Of a stretch of DNA of 48,006 bases, positions 42,764 to 48,006 are shown piece after piece. The DNA is from Pseudomonadota bacterium (GTDB lineage Bacteria; Myxococcota_A; Polyangia; Polyangiales; Polyangiaceae): contig JAEYYX010000017.1 in assembly GCA_023428245.1 (NCBI GenBank), positions 1 to 48,006 of the forward strand. Reading direction: 5' to 3'. Each line of letters begins with the position of its first letter. Position 1 is the first letter of the stretch. Position numbers and translations under genes: made by a program. The notes under the pieces were generated by a model that had not been told where the DNA came from, ran no database searches, and worked only from the letters and a program-made list of their open reading frames with translations.

Positions 42764-43828
42764 TCAATCCGAGAGCTTCTTCGCCTCGGGGGTCTCCTCA
42801 ATCTCCGAGAGACGGCTGCTCAGCCGCTCGATGTTCGTCTTGGCCAGAACCAGGACGATGTTCGCGGCTTTGAGCTGATCGAGCTTCTTCTGCACAACTT
42901 CGTAGGCGAGGATTTTTTCGCCGAGCGTCTTGTTCTCGGCTTCGAGCGCTCGAAGCTGCTCCTCCGCCCGCGCGAGTTCGTCGGCGCGCTCTCCCAGTTC
43001 AGACTTGAGAGCGTCCTCTCGCTCCCCGCGCGCTGCAAGCCGCTCTTCGAGAACGGAGACCTGCGTATCGGCCCAAGCTCGGAGCTCCGGGTCATCCTTG
43101 CTGAGCTCTCCCCGAATGAACTCGAGGGCGTCTTTCTGGTCGTCGATCCCTCTCGATTCAAGCCCAAAGTACCGCTCCATAGCCGCTTTGCGCACCTCAC
43201 TCCGGCGACGAATGGCGGTGGTGTCGCCGAGCAAATATCCGAGGCTGGTCGCGCCGATAGCGAGCACAACGAACGGGATCGAGGCGCGGAGCAGGCTACT
43301 TTGCTTCTGGGTCTGAGCCTTGAGCGCGGCGAGCTCGCTTCGCATGAGCTCGAGCTCGCGCACGGGCACCGCGGTCACCGATTGGATCGGAGGACCTTCC
43401 GGCTCCGGCTCGGTCGCGTCCTTCAGATCAGGAGCGGGGACGGCGTGAGTCTCTGGCTTCGGGCTGACCTTGGGCGGAGTCGCGCTCGGCGTAGGTTCGA
43501 CGCGGGGCGGAGGGGCACTCGCGCTCACCGGTCGCTCAGGAGGAGGAGGTAAAGGCCCCGGGCGCATCGACGCATGAGGTGGCGGCTTCGAGGGAGTCAA
43601 AAGAGGCCCAGGAGCATGAGACGAGCGCCCTGGTGCCGCCGAGGGGCGCGGAACCCGGCGCGCTTCCACTTCGGTCTTGGTCGGAGCGCTTTCGGCAGGA
43701 GCGCTGTCAGGAGGAGCACTCTCGCGTGCATCATCCGGCGCACGCGTGTCCGCTTGCGTGATCTCAGACCGTTCGTCGCCGGAATCTCGACTTGAATCGC
43801 TGCTGTCCGCCCGCGGCGTGTCTGCCAT
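42764..43828 (-). CDS. Pro-rich, single-pass membrane protein with coiled coil
   Basis: A 354-residue protein without a recognised family. Residues 1-150 are low-complexity, rich in Pro, Ser, Ala and acidic residues. A short helix (PVRELELMRSELAALKAQTQ) precedes one membrane segment near 183-203 (ASIPFVVLAIGATSLGYLLG). The rest is mostly coiled coil (LEERLAARGEREDALKSELG to IERLSSRLSEIEE). With the disordered part first and no signal peptide, the N-terminus is probably cytoplasmic and the coiled coil periplasmic. This layout recalls TonB/TolA-style or cell-wall scaffold proteins but shows no TonB motif. A strong SD, AAGGAGG, precedes the ATG by four bases. It is convergent with the Cys-rich lipoprotein. 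Confidence 0.75.
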   Translation of the reverse strand: MADTPRADSSDSSRDSGDERSEITQADTRAPDDARESAPPDSAPAESAPTKTEVEARRVPRPSAAPGRSSHAPGPLLTPSKPPPHASMRPGPLPPPPERPVSASAPPPRVEPTPSATPPKVSPKPETHAVPAPDLKDATEPEPEGPPIQSVTAVPVRELELMRSELAALKAQTQKQSSLLRASIPFVVLAIGATSLGYLLGDTTAIRRRSEVRKAAMERYFGLESRGIDDQKDALEFIRGELSKDDPELRAWADTQVSVLEERLAARGEREDALKSELGERADELARAEEQLRALEAENKTLGEKILAYEVVQKKLDQLKAANIVLVLAKTNIERLSSRLSEIEETPEAKKLSD

Positions 43829-43832
43829 TGAG

Positions 43833-43839
43833 CCTCCTT
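43833..43839 (-). promoter_or_regulatory. Strong Shine-Dalgarno of the coiled-coil membrane protein
   Basis: AAGGAGG on the minus strand lies four bases before the ATG at 43828, fixing this start with good confidence. Confidence 0.75.
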
Positions 43840-43861
43840 CCGCGAATGCTAACAGAGAAAT

Positions 43862-44863
43862 CTACTCGAAGGCACCGCCGAGACTAAGAGTCCCGTAGAG
43901 CTGGTCCGGGCCCTCTTCGGAGCCGAAGAAATAGTGAAGCCGTCCCGCCAAGATGAGCGGAAGCATCCGCGTCGGGATTTCGAGCCCGACTTCCGGGGCG
44001 ATCACCGCCGTCCAACGTTCAATAGTGGTGCGCGAGATCCCCGTATCGATGCTCTGGACGAGCCGTCCTGTGCCGATTCCGAGCGCAACAACAGGAATGA
44101 TCTGTTTGCCGAGGTCAGCCTTCTGACCTTCTGGAGGCGAATAGGCGCGCACGGCCGCTCGATCGGCCATTGCATAATGAATACGTCCCAAGACCTCGTT
44201 CGTGCTCGCTTCGACGTAGGCGGTGCCGGTCTGGGTCACACCGCGGTCGTCCTCGAAGCTCAGAGTCGTCTTGTTGTCTACGGAATGCCAAGCAGCGAGG
44301 CCCCCGATCGCGATCTGGTCGCGGATCCAATAGCGAACATCGAGCGAAAACCCTTGGTATCCGACGCCCGACATCGTGCCGGCGCCAGCGGGCAGCGCCA
44401 TCTGGATGGGAATCACGATGTCCCAAGTGAGCGCGAACTGGAGAGCCTTCGGCTTCTTGATCTCGGGCTCTTGGGCAGCAGGTTCCGCTTCCGCAGTAGG
44501 CGCGGCGGTGGGCTGCGCTTCCGCAGGCGGGCTCGAAGCCTGAGGAGCCGCGGGAGCAGGAGACGCCGGAGCGGGACTTGCAGCCGGAGCAGGAGCGGCC
44601 GGCGCGGGAACCTCGGCGGGAGCCACCTCGGGCGATGCCTCGCCACTTGGAGCAGCGGCGGGAGCGGCTGCGTCTTCAGGAGCAGCTGGCTGCGTGGTTT
44701 CCGCCCGGGGCTGGGTGGCTGGCGAGGGTGCCGCTGGAGCTTCCGCAGGCTTCGCAGGAGCGGGGGCTTGCGCACCCGGGGTAGGCTGCGCCTCCTCGGC
44801 GAAGGCGACCTGAGAAGTGAGTGCGCTGAGAGCGAGGAGATGCGAAGCGGTCGGAAGCCTCAT
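43862..44863 (-). CDS. Predicted outer-membrane beta-barrel with Ala/Pro-rich linker
   Basis: A 333-residue exported protein. The signal peptide is MRLPTASHLLALSALTSQVAFAEE. Residues about 25-125 are almost only Ala, Pro, Glu and Ser, a flexible linker. The C-terminal 200 residues show alternating amphipathic strands (FSLDVRYWIRDQIAIGG, GRIHYAMADRAAVRAY, LILAGRLHYFFG) and end LYGTLSLGGAFE with a C-terminal aromatic plus charged residue, suggesting a small eight-strand barrel. The function is unknown. The ATG overlaps the preceding stop by four bases, so it is coupled to the DUF4136-like lipoprotein. The longer open frame upstream lies inside that gene and is rejected. Confidence 0.78.
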   Translation of the reverse strand: MRLPTASHLLALSALTSQVAFAEEAQPTPGAQAPAPAKPAEAPAAPSPATQPRAETTQPAAPEDAAAPAAAPSGEASPEVAPAEVPAPAAPAPAASPAPASPAPAAPQASSPPAEAQPTAAPTAEAEPAAQEPEIKKPKALQFALTWDIVIPIQMALPAGAGTMSGVGYQGFSLDVRYWIRDQIAIGGLAAWHSVDNKTTLSFEDDRGVTQTGTAYVEASTNEVLGRIHYAMADRAAVRAYSPPEGQKADLGKQIIPVVALGIGTGRLVQSIDTGISRTTIERWTAVIAPEVGLEIPTRMLPLILAGRLHYFFGSEEGPDQLYGTLSLGGAFE

Positions 44864-45543
44864 CGGTCGACCTCCAGGTAGGATGACTGAGCGAAGGCCT
44901 GTGCGATGGCCCTTTGAACGCTGGCTTTCTGGACGCCGCTCGAAAACACCTTCGGAATCGCCACCAGCCAAACCACCTCGTTTTTCTTCTTCCGATCGAC
45001 CAGCACAAGGGCAAGCGCCTCGGTCGGGATCAGGTACTTCGACCCGAGCTGAGGCTCGACACACGCGTCGATGAACTCATCACAGATCCCGTAGCTACTC
45101 GAAAAGTACCAATGGTCGCGTGCAACCCGCGCAACCAGAAGGGCTAGGTCAGCCTGGTTCGGAGAAGCGACTCGCTCGTAGCCTGCTGCCTCCATGCCCT
45201 CGGCCACCGCTTCGAAGATGTCCTCTTCGAGCGCCGCGCTCCCCCTCGTGCACTTGCTGCTGTTGAAATCGGGAGCCGAGGGTGCGCCAGCCGCTCCGGC
45301 CGCGCCATCATCTCCGCTCGCGCCTCCTCCGCCGTCCTTTACTTCGCTCGGGACGAGGCAAAGCGCCTTCACGTGATCGCTGAGCGCGTAGGACCGGTAC
45401 CGTGAGAAGTCACGCCCTGCGTCCCGGGCCGTGAGGATTGCGTTGGTTTCCGCGACCGTGAGGCCGCCTCCCTGGCATCCTCCGAGGCCTCCGAGGAGCG
45501 CGATCGATAATAAGGAAGCCGCGCGATTCATGTGGCATCTCAT
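44860..45543 (-). CDS. DUF4136-like lipoprotein
   Basis: A 227-residue lipoprotein with the signal peptide MNRAASLLSIALL ending LGGC (Cys 23). The mature part has the pattern of DUF4136-type proteins: RDFSRYRSYAL, then EDIFEAVAEGMEAAGYERV, then NQADLALLVARVARDHWYF. These are periplasmic, outer-membrane-attached proteins of unknown function. A Gly/Ala insert with GGGGASGDDGAAGAAG splits the first half, and at least four Cys may form disulfides. It overlaps the beta-barrel gene by ATGA, so the two probably act together. A second ATG four codons in (45531) is equally possible. The family call is from pattern memory and moderate. Confidence 0.72.
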   Translation of the reverse strand: MRCHMNRAASLLSIALLGGLGGCQGGGLTVAETNAILTARDAGRDFSRYRSYALSDHVKALCLVPSEVKDGGGGASGDDGAAGAAGAPSAPDFNSSKCTRGSAALEEDIFEAVAEGMEAAGYERVASPNQADLALLVARVARDHWYFSSSYGICDEFIDACVEPQLGSKYLIPTEALALVLVDRKKKNEVVWLVAIPKVFSSGVQKASVQRAIAQAFAQSSYLEVDR

Positions 45544-45610
45544 ATTCTGAGTTCCCTGAACTGGTCAAATCGAAGCGCGCGGAAATGTTTCACATTCGTC
45601 CGATCGCGCC

Positions 45611-45655
45611 GCCCCTTCGGGGCTCCGGGGCTCGGATTGTTTCCGTTTCCGAGCC
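45611..45655. promoter_or_regulatory. Two adjacent hairpins upstream of icd
   Basis: GCCCC TTC GGGGC (45611-45623) is followed by GGCTCGGA (45629-45636) pairing perfectly with TCCGAGCC (45648-45655) across 11 bases. They lie between divergent genes, 80-125 bases before the icd start, and could be a structured 5' leader or protein sites. Function is not shown. Confidence 0.4.
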
Positions 45656-45735
45656 GGACCCGGACGCTCGCGCATCTTCCCGAAACATTGTTCTAGCTTG
45701 GTGACCCGCCGCCCGTTTGGTATCTGACCGGAATC

Positions 45736-47964
<2,229 letters not shown>

Positions 47965-47994
47965 TGGAGTCGGTCGAGTTTCTCGAACGAGTCC

Positions 47995-48006
47995 GGGGGG
48001 GGGGGG
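47995..48006. repeat. Poly-G homopolymer at contig end (probable artefact)
   Basis: Twelve G residues end the sequence. Together with the poly-C start, in the orientation expected for read poly-G tails, this suggests the window is a whole contig with artefactual ends. Confidence 0.85.

Overview
The window looks like one complete contig from a GC-rich Gram-negative bacterium, most likely a myxobacterium-like member of the Myxococcota (old Deltaproteobacteria). This assignment is inferred from protein style, because no rRNA or other phylogenetic marker is present. The clues are many predicted lipoproteins with Gly/Ser linkers or Asp-Cys-Gly-Gly repeats, an OmpA protein with thrombospondin-type-3 calcium repeats, sensor kinases with several PAS domains, and a tandem UvrA. 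The first 89 bases are pure C and the last 12 pure G, the pattern expected when reads with poly-G tails are assembled, so both ends are probably artefacts.

Layout. 0.1-6.3 kb: a sugar porter, a PAS-PAS histidine kinase translationally coupled to an Rcp1-like response regulator, and a convergent REC-PAS-PAS-kinase-REC hybrid. 6.4-11.6 kb: a 1739-residue UvrA carrying two complete UvrA units (four ATPase domains). 11.7-13.9 kb: a conserved EF-hand membrane protein of unknown function. 14.0-23.9 kb: a leftward run of eight closely spaced genes: two unknowns, mlaF, mlaD, a polysaccharide deacetylase, a long S41 protease, pdxJ and a bifunctional nnr. It mixes envelope maintenance with cofactor synthesis and repair. 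24.0-30.6 kb: an unknown secreted protein, a leftward ABC-FtsX-HlyD export operon, and a divergent manganese exporter, mntP.

30.6-45.5 kb is a more accessory, surface-directed region. It holds a lipoprotein sulfatase preceded by a palindrome, an eight-codon leader ORF and a hairpin, and followed by a clear terminator. After that come a Gly-linker lipoprotein, an unknown 471-residue protein, a degenerate phosphoesterase fused to a multiheme cytochrome c, a CAP-domain lipoprotein, an OmpA/TSP3 protein, a large Cys-rich lipoprotein, a Pro-rich coiled-coil membrane protein, and a coupled pair (DUF4136-like lipoprotein plus predicted beta-barrel). The last gene is a monomeric NADP-dependent isocitrate dehydrogenase, which supplies 2-oxoglutarate and NADPH.

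No tRNA, rRNA, CRISPR array, insertion sequence, integrase or phage gene was recognised. I did not find a convincing wholly new multi-gene system. The best leads are the sulfatase leader, the EF-hand membrane protein, the mlaFD cluster whose MlaE place is taken by two unknown soluble proteins, and the cytochrome fusion with lost metal ligands. Most start codons are judged from domain limits, signal peptides and Shine-Dalgarno (SD) sites, and some remain uncertain.
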